From Rhodobiaceae bacterium (GTDB taxonomy: Bacteria > Pseudomonadota > Alphaproteobacteria > Parvibaculales > Parvibaculaceae), in assembly GCA_021404525.1 (NCBI GenBank), contig JAAWWE010000001.1, positions 496,001 to 560,000 on the forward strand: a stretch of 64,000 nucleotides of DNA. The letters run 5' to 3'. The notes below the pieces were generated by a model. That model had not been told where the DNA came from. It saw nothing but the letters and a program-made list of their open reading frames with translations, and did not search any database. This document shows positions 15,771 to 24,153 of this stretch, piece after piece (position 1 is the stretch's first letter; the number at the start of each line of letters is the position of its first letter). The position numbers and the translations under genes are program-made.

Positions 15771-17315
15771 TCAGCTTGCCTTGGCTTCCTCGCCAGGGAA
15801 CTGATCCCGCAATATGCGTTTTAGGGCCTTGCCGGTCGGGTTCCGAGGAATGGCATCGATAAATTCAACACCCTTGGGGAGTTTGTAGCGCGCAAGCTTG
15901 CCGTCACAATGCTTCATGACATCGGCTTCCGTCAGGCTGTCGTCCTCGCGAACGACAACGGCGAGGCAGACCTCTCCCCATTGCTGGTTCTGCTGACCGA
16001 TGACGGCACAATCCTGAATTTTGGGATGCGCCAGAAGCACATTCTCGATTTCCGCTGGGTAGATGTTTTCCCCGCCGGAGATGATCATGTCCTTGATCCG
16101 GTCCTGGATATAAACGAAGCCATCTTCGTCTACCGTTGCCAGGTCGCCCGTATGCAGCCAGCCATCAACGATCGTTTCTGATGTGGCATCCGCGCGGTTC
16201 CAATACTCCTTCATGATGTGTTTGCCCGAGACGAGCACTTCACCAACTTCACCAGCCTTGATGTCGTTCCCGTCGCTGTCTACGACGCGAACGTTAGTAT
16301 GGAAGAAGGCCTTGCCGGTTGAGCCGGCTTTCGCCATCGCATCATCCGGGGAGATCAGGCAAGAGGGGCCACAGGTTTCTGTCAGGCCATAAACCTGATG
16401 GATTTCGATACCCATACCTGCATAGGTTTCAATCAGAGTGACCGGAACTGGAGCCGCACCACTCATCACCCACCTCAGGCTTGAATAGTCTGCAGTGTCT
16501 TTTGCAGGTGAGAGAAGCATGAAGTTCAGCATGGCAGGAACCGCCAGCATGGTCGTGATCTTCTCAGCTTCAATGTTGGTCCACATGGCATCCAGATCAA
16601 AGCCACGCATGATCACCGAGGTACCGCCGCCATGTACGCAAGCGATAAGGGGGCTCAACGCGCCAACATGAAAGAGCGGAAGAACCAGCAGGTAGCGATC
16701 CTTCTGCTGCATGTCGCTTGTTGCGAGTGAGGTGAGAGATCCCCAAAGCGTCGAGTTGTGAGTGTGAACAGCACCTTTTGGAAGGCCTGTCGTACCGGAC
16801 GTGTACATGATGAAGAGCATGTCGTCTTCGTTTGCACCAATAGCAGGGCGACTGTCCGATGCTGCGTCATGCAGCGCATCATAGTCGTCAGCGATAGCAG
16901 TGCGTTCGCCAACGCTGATCCAACGGGAAATGTCTGTTGCGTCGCTGCCGCGTCCGTGAATGTCCTCAACAGCTTCTGCAAAGTCGGAGCTGAAGACGAG
17001 TGTTTTGGCGCCGCTGTCTTTCAGGATGAAACAAAGCTCATCCGGTGTCAGCCGCCAGTTGAGAGGCACGCACACGGCACCAATTTTCGCGATTGCGAAA
17101 AAGGACTCCATGAACTCCACGCCGTTCATCATCAGCAGTGCTACGCGATCACCAGGTTTGACACCTTGGTCTGACAGCATATTCGCCGTTTTGTTGCACC
17201 TGGCGTCTAGTTCTGCATAGGTAAAGCGACGACCGCTTTCAGTCTCTACGCAGCCTTCCAGGTTGGGGTTGAGATGCGCGCGTTTTTCGAGCATCAGCCC
17301 AATATTGTGATCCAT
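15771..17315 (-). CDS. AMP-forming fatty acid/acyl-CoA ligase
   Basis: 514-residue adenylate-forming enzyme that activates a carboxylic acid with ATP and joins it to CoA. The P-loop YTSGTTGLPKGAVHTH, the QVYGLTET motif, the hinge region WLHTGDLATVDEDGFVYI then RIKDMIISGGENIYPAEIE, and the catalytic lysine in NPTGKALK are all present. ATG 17315 is preferred because GGGAGGAAAAT precedes it; an upstream start would add 12 unconserved residues. Medium/long-chain or aromatic acyl specificity cannot be told. It is followed by a strong hairpin. Confidence 0.92.
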   Translation of the reverse strand: MDHNIGLMLEKRAHLNPNLEGCVETESGRRFTYAELDARCNKTANMLSDQGVKPGDRVALLMMNGVEFMESFFAIAKIGAVCVPLNWRLTPDELCFILKDSGAKTLVFSSDFAEAVEDIHGRGSDATDISRWISVGERTAIADDYDALHDAASDSRPAIGANEDDMLFIMYTSGTTGLPKGAVHTHNSTLWGSLTSLATSDMQQKDRYLLVLPLFHVGALSPLIACVHGGGTSVIMRGFDLDAMWTNIEAEKITTMLAVPAMLNFMLLSPAKDTADYSSLRWVMSGAAPVPVTLIETYAGMGIEIHQVYGLTETCGPSCLISPDDAMAKAGSTGKAFFHTNVRVVDSDGNDIKAGEVGEVLVSGKHIMKEYWNRADATSETIVDGWLHTGDLATVDEDGFVYIQDRIKDMIISGGENIYPAEIENVLLAHPKIQDCAVIGQQNQQWGEVCLAVVVREDDSLTEADVMKHCDGKLARYKLPKGVEFIDAIPRNPTGKALKRILRDQFPGEEAKAS

Positions 17316-17480
17316 ATTTTCCTCCCAAAGCCCGCACCGATAGGCAGGCAATCGAACCGGTTTGCCCGGTATTCCTCAATGTTGAATGGGTCCCATAACA
17401 GAGATCCCGGTCCCCCGACCGCTTGAAATTAGTGTGACCCAAACCGTAGCAAAATCAAAGGGTTGATTTGGTGTTTTGTC

Positions 17481-18368
17481 CTAAAGCGCGAGCCGCCCGA
17501 GAGCGCCTGACACAGCCCGAACCAGCCAGCGTGGAGAGGCGCGTCCTGCAACAGCGGCAGCCAAATTGACCATACCCGGAACACGGATAACTTCGCCTTT
17601 GGTACACGCCGCATATCCTTCTGCGGCGACGCCGGCCACGTCTGAAATCATGAAGTCCGGGATCTTGGCGGCAGCGTCGTTACTCTCCTTAGCGCCGGCA
17701 ACCATGTCAGTGCCGGTAACGCCTGGGCAGAGGGCTGTCGCGGTGATCCCGTGGGGCTTCAGCTCTTCAGAAAGGGACTCAGTGAGCGACAGGACATAGG
17801 CTTTGGTCGCCGCATAGGTGGCAAGCGAGGGAATGGGCTGAAAGGCTGCGATCGACGCCACATTCAGGATCCGGCCATCTTTACGTTCGATCATCCCTGG
17901 AACGAAGAGGCTGGTAAGCTCAGTGAGTGTCGTGATGTTGAGATGGGTTAGCTCCAGGTGGCGTTTGGTTGAGATGTCTGCGAAGGCCCCCATCTCAAGA
18001 ATACCCGCATTATTGACCAGGGTTTCCACATGCACGCCTTTTGCGATCACAGCTTCGTAGAGTTTCCGGCCAGCATTGGGTTTGGAAAGGTCCGCCGGAA
18101 GGGCAATCGCGGCAATGCCATGTTCGTCCATGAGACGTTTGGCGATGGTCTCCAGCTTATCCTTTGACCGTGCAACCAGGATCAGGTTCGAGCCGCCTTT
18201 GGCAAACTCGCCAGCCAGCGCTTCGCCAATGCCGCCGGAGGCACCGGTGATCAGTGTCGCTTCTTTCATGGAGGGGGTTGGTTTTGATTTAGGCGCGCTC
18301 TTGCGGCGTGGTGCCTTCTTTTTGGCGCTGGATGTGCGGGCGGTCGTGGCCCTCTTCTTCTCAGGCAT
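17481..18368 (-). CDS. SDR-family oxidoreductase with Lys/Ala-rich N-terminal tail
   Basis: 295 residues. After ~33 residues of basic low-complexity sequence (KKRATTARTSSAKKKAPRRK) comes a normal SDR: LITGASGGIGEALAGEF cofactor loop, NNAGILEMG, catalytic serine in NVASIAAF, and YAATKAYVLSL with the Tyr/Lys pair. The C-terminal stretch GYAACTKGEVIRVPGMVN places it near the DltE/YqjQ-like reductases acting on lipids or ketones (inference). AGCAGGGAGGGCAAA precedes ATG 18368. The tail resembles those of ParE and trigger factor in this window. Confidence 0.88.
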   Translation of the reverse strand: MPEKKRATTARTSSAKKKAPRRKSAPKSKPTPSMKEATLITGASGGIGEALAGEFAKGGSNLILVARSKDKLETIAKRLMDEHGIAAIALPADLSKPNAGRKLYEAVIAKGVHVETLVNNAGILEMGAFADISTKRHLELTHLNITTLTELTSLFVPGMIERKDGRILNVASIAAFQPIPSLATYAATKAYVLSLTESLSEELKPHGITATALCPGVTGTDMVAGAKESNDAAAKIPDFMISDVAGVAAEGYAACTKGEVIRVPGMVNLAAAVAGRASPRWLVRAVSGALGRLAL

Positions 18369-18440
18369 TTTGCCCTCCCTGCTGAACTGGTAGATCAGTG
18401 TAGGGGGAGCCATCGGTGAAAGGAAAGTGATGACTATCTG

Positions 18441-19163
18441 TCAGCTTTCTGATGCGTTGGGTCGAGATTGACCCCGCACCCACTGATCCAATTCAGCCGA
18501 GGATGGAACGTCAATCTGCCCATAGGATCGCGAGATCAGATCGTCTTTTTCGAGCTGTCGCAGCGCCTTGTTAATCGTGACTCTGGTCACGCCAAGAATT
18601 TCAGCAAGCTCTTCATGGGTAACTTTGACGGCGCCGCTCGCACCATCAGCTTGGTGCATCATGTTGATGGTTTTCGCGACCTGTGCATTCACCGGCAGGT
18701 GTCTCAGATCATCCACAAATGTGAGCGCAGCGTGCAGGCGTTGCGCAAGAAAGGCCAGGAAATAGGTCCTGATCCCTCTATGTTTGTCGAGCAGGCGATC
18801 AAAACGCGTCTTACTGATCTTTGCGATGACGGTCGGGCCAACAGCAAATGCGTCAAATTCCCGGGGCAATCCGCCAAAGATCGTAAATTCTCCGAAGAAC
18901 TGGTCGGGCCCCATGACCGCCATGCCCGCATAGCTGCCATCAATCCCGATTTGTCCGAGCCTGGCCGCGCCGCTTTTGACGATGGTCAGCGATGGGTCTG
19001 TATCGCCGCGTGCCTGGATCAGCTGGCCGTCTGAATAATTGAGAGAAACAGCTGCATCATAGAGCGCTTCCCTCAAAGTGGCGGGAAGGGTTTCCTGAAG
19101 CCCTGGAAGGCCATAATCGAGCCGACCTGACAAAAAAACCTCCAAATGTAAAATATTATACAT
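18441..19163 (-). CDS. Crp/Fnr-family transcriptional regulator
   Basis: 240 residues from ATG 19163. The N-terminal cyclic-nucleotide-binding-like beta-roll includes GQLIQARGDTDPSLTIVKSG and VMGPDQFFGEFTIFGGLPRE; a long dimerisation helix (AFLAQRLHAALTFVDDL) is followed by the C-terminal winged helix EELAEILGVTRVTINKALRQLEKD. No FNR-type cysteine cluster is visible, and the cAMP phosphate-binding arginine region is degenerate, so the ligand is uncertain. It is divergent from the fatty-acid hydroxylase gene, which it may regulate. Confidence 0.9.
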   Translation of the reverse strand: MYNILHLEVFLSGRLDYGLPGLQETLPATLREALYDAAVSLNYSDGQLIQARGDTDPSLTIVKSGAARLGQIGIDGSYAGMAVMGPDQFFGEFTIFGGLPREFDAFAVGPTVIAKISKTRFDRLLDKHRGIRTYFLAFLAQRLHAALTFVDDLRHLPVNAQVAKTINMMHQADGASGAVKVTHEELAEILGVTRVTINKALRQLEKDDLISRSYGQIDVPSSAELDQWVRGQSRPNASES

Positions 19164-19164
19164 T
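19145..19164. promoter_or_regulatory. Inverted repeat over the Crp-family start codon
   Basis: AATGTA and TACATT, separated by 8 bases, form an inverted repeat that covers the start codon of the Crp/Fnr-type gene. It may be an autoregulatory site, but the AT-rich composition makes chance symmetry possible. Confidence 0.3.
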
Positions 19165-19214
19165 CTGCACGTTTCTGGTCGCCTATCAAGGGGCTGCAAC
19201 CAGAGGAGGTCGGC

Positions 19215-20054
19215 ATGAAACCGGAAATTCTATTGATCCTGAGTTTTTTCATCGCGTTCGCAGTAGCAGAAGCAATCCGCACAGGGTTCTTCAAAAAAGA
19301 GGGTGAAAAACCAGACGACGCGAAGGTCGAACTCATCTCCATGTTCGCCCTCGTCGCCTTTACGCAGCCGGCTGTGCTGTTCAGCGCCACATGGCTGGTG
19401 AGCACATTCGCTCCGGGAACGGAAAACATGTTGATCGGCATTCCCATCATCGCGCAGGTTTTGCTGCTGATTGTCTTAGATGACATGACCCAGTATTGGT
19501 GGCACCGGGCGTCGCACACGTTTCCGTGGCTCTACAACTTGCATCGCTCACACCACAATTCAGAATATTTGAGCATCCGCGTCGTCTACAGGAACAATCT
19601 GTTCTACTACGCGATGATGCCCGGTCTTTGGCTCTCAGGTGCGCTTATCTATATGGGACTTGGCTATGTCTACGCCTTCTATCTTGTGGTCAAAATGGTC
19701 GTAATATTCGGTGCTCATTCAGATGTGCGTTGGGACGTGCCCCTCTACAAAATCAAATGGTTGTCCCCGGTCATGTGGGTTGTAGAGCGCACGATCTCCA
19801 CACCGGCGACGCATTCAGCTCACCATGGGCGTCACAAGGATGACGGGATCACCAACTACAAAGGAAATTTCGGCAATCTGCTGTTTTTCTGGGATGTTTT
19901 GTTCGGGACGGCTAAGATCACAAGACAGGTGCCAAAAGAGTTTGGTGTTGAAGACCTGGAGCCGGTGACCTTAGGCGAGCAGCTGGCCTGGCCTGTGTTT
20001 CAGGGCAAAGGATCCCGCTCCGCGGTGGTCGCCAAACCTGCAGATGTTGCGTGA
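19215..20054 (+). CDS. Sterol desaturase / fatty acid hydroxylase superfamily protein
   Basis: 279-residue multi-pass membrane di-iron oxygenase. The histidine clusters that bind the two irons are present in order: WWHRASH, LHRSHHNSEYLS, and HSAHHGRHKDD. Helices are at about residues 3–23, 45–65, 75–95 and 140–165. Family members hydroxylate or desaturate sterols, sphingoid bases, fatty acids or carotenoids with O2. GAGGAGGTCGGC precedes the ATG. It is followed 24 bases later by an Mpo1-like gene, suggesting hydroxylation and further oxidation of one fatty chain (inference). Confidence 0.9.
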   Translation: MKPEILLILSFFIAFAVAEAIRTGFFKKEGEKPDDAKVELISMFALVAFTQPAVLFSATWLVSTFAPGTENMLIGIPIIAQVLLLIVLDDMTQYWWHRASHTFPWLYNLHRSHHNSEYLSIRVVYRNNLFYYAMMPGLWLSGALIYMGLGYVYAFYLVVKMVVIFGAHSDVRWDVPLYKIKWLSPVMWVVERTISTPATHSAHHGRHKDDGITNYKGNFGNLLFFWDVLFGTAKITRQVPKEFGVEDLEPVTLGEQLAWPVFQGKGSRSAVVAKPADVA

Positions 20055-20078
20055 GCTTTAGCCAAGAGGAGAAGAGTC

Positions 20079-20423
20079 ATGTCAGTTGAGACGAGTGAGA
20101 GCGATCGCATCGCCACCTATGCCGAGTTCTGGCCGTATTACCTGCAGGAGCATTCTGTTCCAGCCTGCCGCACCATGCACTATATCGGTACAGCACTTTC
20201 CATCGTGGCACTGGGGCTTGGCATCTTCGTCAACGCCTGGTGGTTCGTAGCAGCGCCGCTGTCGGGATACTTCTTTGCCTGGGTCGCTCACTTTACAATT
20301 GAGAAGAACAAGCCGGCGACCTTTACCTACCCGCTCTGGTCGCTGGTGAGTGACTATCGCATGTTCTTCGCCTGGATTACCGGGCGACTGGGGCCTCATC
20401 TCGAAGAAGCAGGTGTGCGCTGA
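20079..20423 (+). CDS. DUF962/Mpo1-like membrane protein
   Basis: 114-residue small membrane protein matching the Mpo1/YGL010w family. The conserved opening is TYAEFWPYYLQEHSVPACRT then MHYIGTALS, with the histidines H25 and H34; AHFTIEKNKPATFTYPLWS is the second conserved block. Yeast Mpo1 is an Fe2+-dependent dioxygenase in alpha-oxidation of 2-hydroxy fatty acids from phytosphingosine. The same reaction in bacteria is inference. GAGGAGAAG precedes the ATG. It lies between the hydroxylase and an ATPase gene that overlaps it. Confidence 0.85.
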   Translation: MSVETSESDRIATYAEFWPYYLQEHSVPACRTMHYIGTALSIVALGLGIFVNAWWFVAAPLSGYFFAWVAHFTIEKNKPATFTYPLWSLVSDYRMFFAWITGRLGPHLEEAGVR

Positions 20424-20988
20424 GCACCTGGACGTGACGCGGCCACAACGGTTTATCCTGTCGGGCTGTTCCGGCGGTGGCAAGTCAACACTGTTGAGCG
20501 AATTACGGCGGCGTGGGTTTCAGACCTTTGAGGAACCCGGCCGCCAAATTGTGCGCGAAGAGCAGGCTTCTGGTGGGAAGGCACTGCCATGGGTAAACCC
20601 AGAGGCCTTTGCTGCCAAAGCGATTGAAATCTCTGTCGCCTCATTTGATGCCGCCGAAGTGCCGGGTCCGGTCTTTTATGATCGCTCCTTCATCGATGCG
20701 ATCTCCTACGTCTCCCATCTAGAGGGCGAAGTCAGGCGAGAGCATCGGCGCCTGATCGAGACGAAGCGCTACACAGATCAGGTCTTCCTGACGCCACCTT
20801 GGCCAGAAATTTTCCAGAACGACTCGGAGCGGCAAACAGGTTTCGACCGGGCGGTGGAGGAGTATGAACGTTTGCTGGTGAGTTTTGCCGAGTTTGGCTA
20901 TGAACCGGTCATTCTGCCAAAACGGCCTGTCGAGGAGCGTGTGACATTTCTATTGGAACGCATATCAGAGAAGGGTAGTTCGCCCTGA
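20413..20988 (+). CDS. Small AAA-type ATPase/kinase (AAA_28-like)
   Basis: 191 residues. A Walker A motif SGCSGGGKSTLLSEL follows the short N-terminus, and then EEPGRQIVREE, YDRSFIDAISY (Walker B-like/DRS) and a C-terminal alpha-helical lid. This arrangement matches nucleotide-kinase-like AAA_28 proteins of unknown substrate. The GTG at 20413, 11 bases before the preceding stop, is the likely coupled start; GTG 20434 is the alternative. The more distant ATG 20350 would place the start deep in the upstream gene. Confidence 0.75.
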   Translation: MCAEHLDVTRPQRFILSGCSGGGKSTLLSELRRRGFQTFEEPGRQIVREEQASGGKALPWVNPEAFAAKAIEISVASFDAAEVPGPVFYDRSFIDAISYVSHLEGEVRREHRRLIETKRYTDQVFLTPPWPEIFQNDSERQTGFDRAVEEYERLLVSFAEFGYEPVILPKRPVEERVTFLLERISEKGSSP

Positions 20989-21163
20989 TCCGACTTGCCA
21001 TATCGCTCAAGGCGGCGTAGAAGACGCGGAAAGGCGCTGCGGGCGCGCCTGGTCCGCCAAAAGCGAAAGCACCCGCCCATCTGTTGAGCGACCGTCTGAT
21101 TTCGGCATGTTGCTTTCTTGTGACCCCATGGAGCGGAAGAGGGGCGATAAGGAGAGTGGCCTC

Positions 21164-21748
21164 ATGTCAATGGAGTCAGAAAACACGCAAGCACAGCCCT
21201 CGCAGGACCATCCCTTGGGCGAAACAGTCACAGATGTCCTGGCATTTCTAAAATCCAAAGCCCGTCGTTTGCACAAGCAGGTTGAAAAAGCGTCAGCCGT
21301 TGATGTCGCCCGCATGCGGGCCCTGCCTGGAATGGCGTCACTGACTGATCAGGAAGTGGTTGGGCAGGTGAAGCGCCGTCTATGCCTTAACGTCATTGCC
21401 ATGGAGCTTGGCTTCCGCACCTGGGCCGCATTGGCGCAGGTGATGGAAGGCGATGAGGTCGGCGGTGACTTCGGCACCATCCTTTGTCCAGGGCGCATGA
21501 TGGCTCACCAGAATATCTGGCTGGCGGACTATCAAGAAGCGCTGGAGATCCATCGTGAGCATGGTGGGTTTTTGCTTGGATACCGTCGACAGTTCTTCAT
21601 TGCGGATGGGGACTACCTTCAGGATCTGGGGCTTGATCCAGAGCGAGAAGAGTGGGCCCGCATGGACCGGAACTGGGTGGAGCCTGGCGATCTGAACGCG
21701 CGGGCGCGTTTCTATGCCAGGCTCTTTGCCGAGCGACTGCCTGTATAA
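21164..21748 (+). CDS. Conserved hypothetical protein (194 aa)
   Basis: Not recognised with confidence. The N-terminal ~100 residues are helical and contain SKARRLHKQVEKASAVDVAR then RRLCLNVIAMELGFRTWAAL, a pattern seen at the N-terminus of some glyoxalase-superfamily-associated proteins. The second half (residues 104–194) contains GTILCPGRMMAHQNIWLADY and ADGDYLQDLGLDPE and has no visible catalytic motif. AAGGAG about 9 bases upstream supports ATG 21164 over 21107. No membrane segment or signal peptide. Confidence 0.7.
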   Translation: MSMESENTQAQPSQDHPLGETVTDVLAFLKSKARRLHKQVEKASAVDVARMRALPGMASLTDQEVVGQVKRRLCLNVIAMELGFRTWAALAQVMEGDEVGGDFGTILCPGRMMAHQNIWLADYQEALEIHREHGGFLLGYRRQFFIADGDYLQDLGLDPEREEWARMDRNWVEPGDLNARARFYARLFAERLPV

Positions 21749-21817
21749 TAAAAAAAGAAAAAAATTTACTTATTAGGCGAAGAGGTGTTTTCTTCTGGAA
21801 ACAGCAGGAGGTGCTTT

Positions 21818-22837
21818 ATGTCTGCGCTCAAATTTCAGCCTTTTCATTCGGGATTGGATCCCAACGAAACGCTTATGGTCGATGGCTATTCGGACGGATA
21901 CCGGACGATCAGTCATTGGCCGGGGCATTCGACTCCCGCGCCCCTTCGTCATGATTTGACGACCGGTTCCGCGCTCAAACTTGCCGCTTTATCGCCCGAT
22001 GAACGACAGGAACTGTTGGGCGAGTTTTCAATAGTGACGAACAATCATCTTGATGCAGACGGTGTGCTCTCTGCATTCTGCGTTCTCTACCCGGACCTGG
22101 CATTGAAACATCAGGATCTGATCCTGCGAACGGCGACGACCGGAGATTTGGCAAAGTGGGAGGGCCCAGACGCGTTGGCGCTGGAACTGACACTGATGTC
22201 TGAGGCCGAGCGGTTTGAGCCATTTTATGGCGACCCCATGACCGACCAACATCTGACCAATTTGTCAGACGCCTATCAGCGCTGCTTCCAGCTCCTGGAA
22301 ACAACACTGCTTGATGACCCTTTCGCCATCCAAAACGGGTGGGAGGAAAGGCACCGGCAAGTTGTGGAGGACATCAGGAGAGTTGAGGTAGGGGAAGGAG
22401 TGCGCATTGCCCACTATCGGCAGGAGGACCTCGCCGTAATTGAAACCGATAGGGATATCACCGTCATGGGGCTTCGCCACGCAGTTGGCGATCTGTACCG
22501 GGTCCTATTGGCATATTCTGACGATGACGGAACGCGCTACAGGTTTTGCTATCGGGCGGAGTCCTGGTTCGATGTCGTCTCAATTGCGCCTGAGCCGCGT
22601 ATACCTCTGGACGGTCTCGTGGCGAGGCTGAATGGGCTAGAGCAAAACAAAGAGCATCAATGGTGGTCGACACCGATCGACTGGGTTGTGCCCGAATTGG
22701 GGTTCGGTGCGCCAACACCCGATTCTTTGGCCGCCAGCAGTGCAGACCCATCTCTCCGCAGCGATCCCCCAAGCTCGCTGCCGGTTGAGATTGTGACAGA
22801 AGAATTGCGTCGTGAGTTCAAACCCGAGTCCAGCTAG
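21818..22837 (+). CDS. Hypothetical protein with DHH-like HxDxDG motif (339 aa)
   Basis: Unknown function. NNHLDADGVLSAFCVLYPDLAL at residues 75–95 (given here by its core HLDADG) resembles the H-x-D-x-DG metal-binding motif of DHH phosphoesterases, and the protein may belong to a DUF6687-type family (recalled, not checked). The remaining sequence is soluble, acidic and ends with a Ser/Pro-rich tail from about residue 300. AGCAGGAGG sits 9 bases before ATG 21818. A 69-base AT-rich spacer separates it from the previous gene; the two may be co-transcribed. Confidence 0.7.
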   Translation: MSALKFQPFHSGLDPNETLMVDGYSDGYRTISHWPGHSTPAPLRHDLTTGSALKLAALSPDERQELLGEFSIVTNNHLDADGVLSAFCVLYPDLALKHQDLILRTATTGDLAKWEGPDALALELTLMSEAERFEPFYGDPMTDQHLTNLSDAYQRCFQLLETTLLDDPFAIQNGWEERHRQVVEDIRRVEVGEGVRIAHYRQEDLAVIETDRDITVMGLRHAVGDLYRVLLAYSDDDGTRYRFCYRAESWFDVVSIAPEPRIPLDGLVARLNGLEQNKEHQWWSTPIDWVVPELGFGAPTPDSLAASSADPSLRSDPPSSLPVEIVTEELRREFKPESS

Positions 22838-23418
22838 CGCTTAGCTGTCACCTCACGCCTTGGTTTCATACTAATAGGAAGAAGGGTCAGGGAGGCTCAC
22901 GTTTTAGCAGGAAATGTCTGGGGGCAGAACAACGCAACCCCGATCTCCTCAGATCGGCGACCTGGGACGGGGTTGCTTTTGTGCTTCTCGCACGTGCCCA
23001 TGCTAAAGAGCCGGGCTTTTCATCGTATGTCTAGAGACCGACGCTGCTTGATGCAGCTGTGGCTAAAGGTCTGTGTTTGCGCTATCTGGCCTAAAATCCT
23101 TTGCGTTTGAGCTGCGCGTCTGCACACGTCAATCGGACTCTACGCTTCAATCGATTTTGGAAATTCTCACTGCTTGAAAGTGACATATACGCCAGTGTTT
23201 TCAAGCTACGCTACGCTTCGCAGGTGGGGTCATCTTCGAAACCTCCTTCTGAATTGTGCATTAACTTTGTAGCAAGGAATCGGCTTCGTGTCAAGGGAAT
23301 CGTGCGATGTGACGTTGCATCGCGCTATGAGTCTGTACTGCTGACCTATTATTCTTGGGTCTACTTAATCAGTAAGCTGAATAAAAATGTATCTTGTGAA
23401 GTCAGTAGACTGAGCTAC
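22838..23418. other. Gene-free stretch with one structured RNA candidate
   Basis: I see no supported protein gene here. 22934–22980 holds a hairpin with a U-run (listed separately). From about 23100 to 23400 the composition turns AT-richer than the neighbourhood. An open frame begins at 23101 on the plus strand, but it has unusual codon use, no ribosome-binding site and overlaps the GST gene, so I do not call it. Confidence 0.5.
22934..22980 (+). ncRNA. Candidate small RNA or attenuator ending in a Rho-independent terminator
   Basis: GCAACCCCG (22934–22942) pairs perfectly with CGGGGTTGC (22968–22976), followed by TTTT. Inside lies a second perfect hairpin, CCGATCT (22940–22946) with AGATCGG (22951–22957) and a CCTC loop. 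The two stems share bases 22940–22942, so they compete. The loop sequence TCTCCTCAGA carries the anti-Shine–Dalgarno CUCCUC motif found in many alphaproteobacterial small RNAs. The simplest alternative is a terminator for the gene ending at 22837. The 5' end is not defined. Confidence 0.45.
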
Positions 23419-24024
23419 CTACGCATCCCAGCTTTGACGCGCACGGACACTGTCAGCCCATCGATTTGCAAATGTGCAGGATGCGGGGATCGGCAGGTCA
23501 AAGAAGCCACCCAGCATCAGAACAACCATGCCGTGGATGTCGGCCATGCTGAATTCATCGCCAGCAATGAAGGGGCGGCCATCTGACATTTCTTCATTCA
23601 GCCATTCCCATCTTTGTGGGATGACAGCGCGCTCTGCTGCGGCGAAGTCTGGAACTTGAGTGACCACATCCTTAAACAAGTCGATGGTGTGGCGTACATA
23701 GTGGCCATGGGGCAGGAAGAGCTGATGGAAAATTCGTTGGCTCCACATCTCTATGATGCCTTGCTCAAAAGCATCTCGTCCCATGAGCGGCGGTTCTGGA
23801 TATCTTGCTTCGAGGTACCGGCAGATGGCGACGCTCTCCGTGATGATGCGTCCGTCATCAAGCTCCAGAACCGGGAGCTCAGCTAGCGAGTTGATGTTAC
23901 GGAACTCATCTGTCCGGGTATCTGTGCCGGCCTCCAGGTCAACCCGCGGAACATCTATTCCCTTTTCAGCGATGAAGATCCGAACTCGCTTAGGGTTTCC
24001 TGCGTTGGCATTGTAGAGCTTCAT
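23419..24024 (-). CDS. Glutathione S-transferase family protein
   Basis: 201 residues. The N-terminal thioredoxin-like domain (about 1–80) begins MKLYNANAGNPKRVRIFI and has the cis-proline and glutathione-binding block NSLAELPVLELDDGRIITES. The all-helical C-terminal domain contains the N-capping box GDEFSMADIHGM. Catalytic Ser/Cys near residues 7–10 is not obvious, so its activity is uncertain. ATG 24033 three codons upstream is an alternative start. A perfect 16-base palindrome lies 40 bases upstream (24065–24080). Confidence 0.88.
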   Translation of the reverse strand: MKLYNANAGNPKRVRIFIAEKGIDVPRVDLEAGTDTRTDEFRNINSLAELPVLELDDGRIITESVAICRYLEARYPEPPLMGRDAFEQGIIEMWSQRIFHQLFLPHGHYVRHTIDLFKDVVTQVPDFAAAERAVIPQRWEWLNEEMSDGRPFIAGDEFSMADIHGMVVLMLGGFFDLPIPASCTFANRWADSVRARQSWDA

Positions 24025-24064
24025 GTCGGGCACACCTCATTCGCGTGATGCCGACCAACATACT

Positions 24065-24080
24065 TCATTTAATTAAATGA
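24065..24080. promoter_or_regulatory. Candidate operator upstream of the GST gene
   Basis: TCATTTAATTAAATGA is a perfect 16-base palindrome in an AT-rich promoter region. MarR- or HTH-type regulators use sites of this kind. No regulator gene is adjacent, so any binding protein must be encoded elsewhere. Confidence 0.45.
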
Positions 24081-24100
24081 TTAAATAAAAGAATGGCGCT

Positions 24101-24132
24101 AAAAAAAAGGCCGGTGAGAACACCGGCCTTTT
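24101..24132 (-). terminator. glnA terminator
   Basis: AAAAGGCCGGTG (24105–24116) and CACCGGCCTTTT (24121–24132) form a perfect 12-base-pair stem with an AGAA loop. On the minus strand the stem is followed by eight U residues (24101–24108), a textbook Rho-independent terminator 22 bases past the glnA stop. Confidence 0.92.
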
Positions 24133-24153
24133 CCGCAATAAATGTGTCTGACG

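Noticed and set aside
23101-23586. Plus-strand open frame of 161 codons
   Set aside because: It overlaps the well-supported GST gene on the other strand, has no ribosome-binding site and no recognisable sequence.
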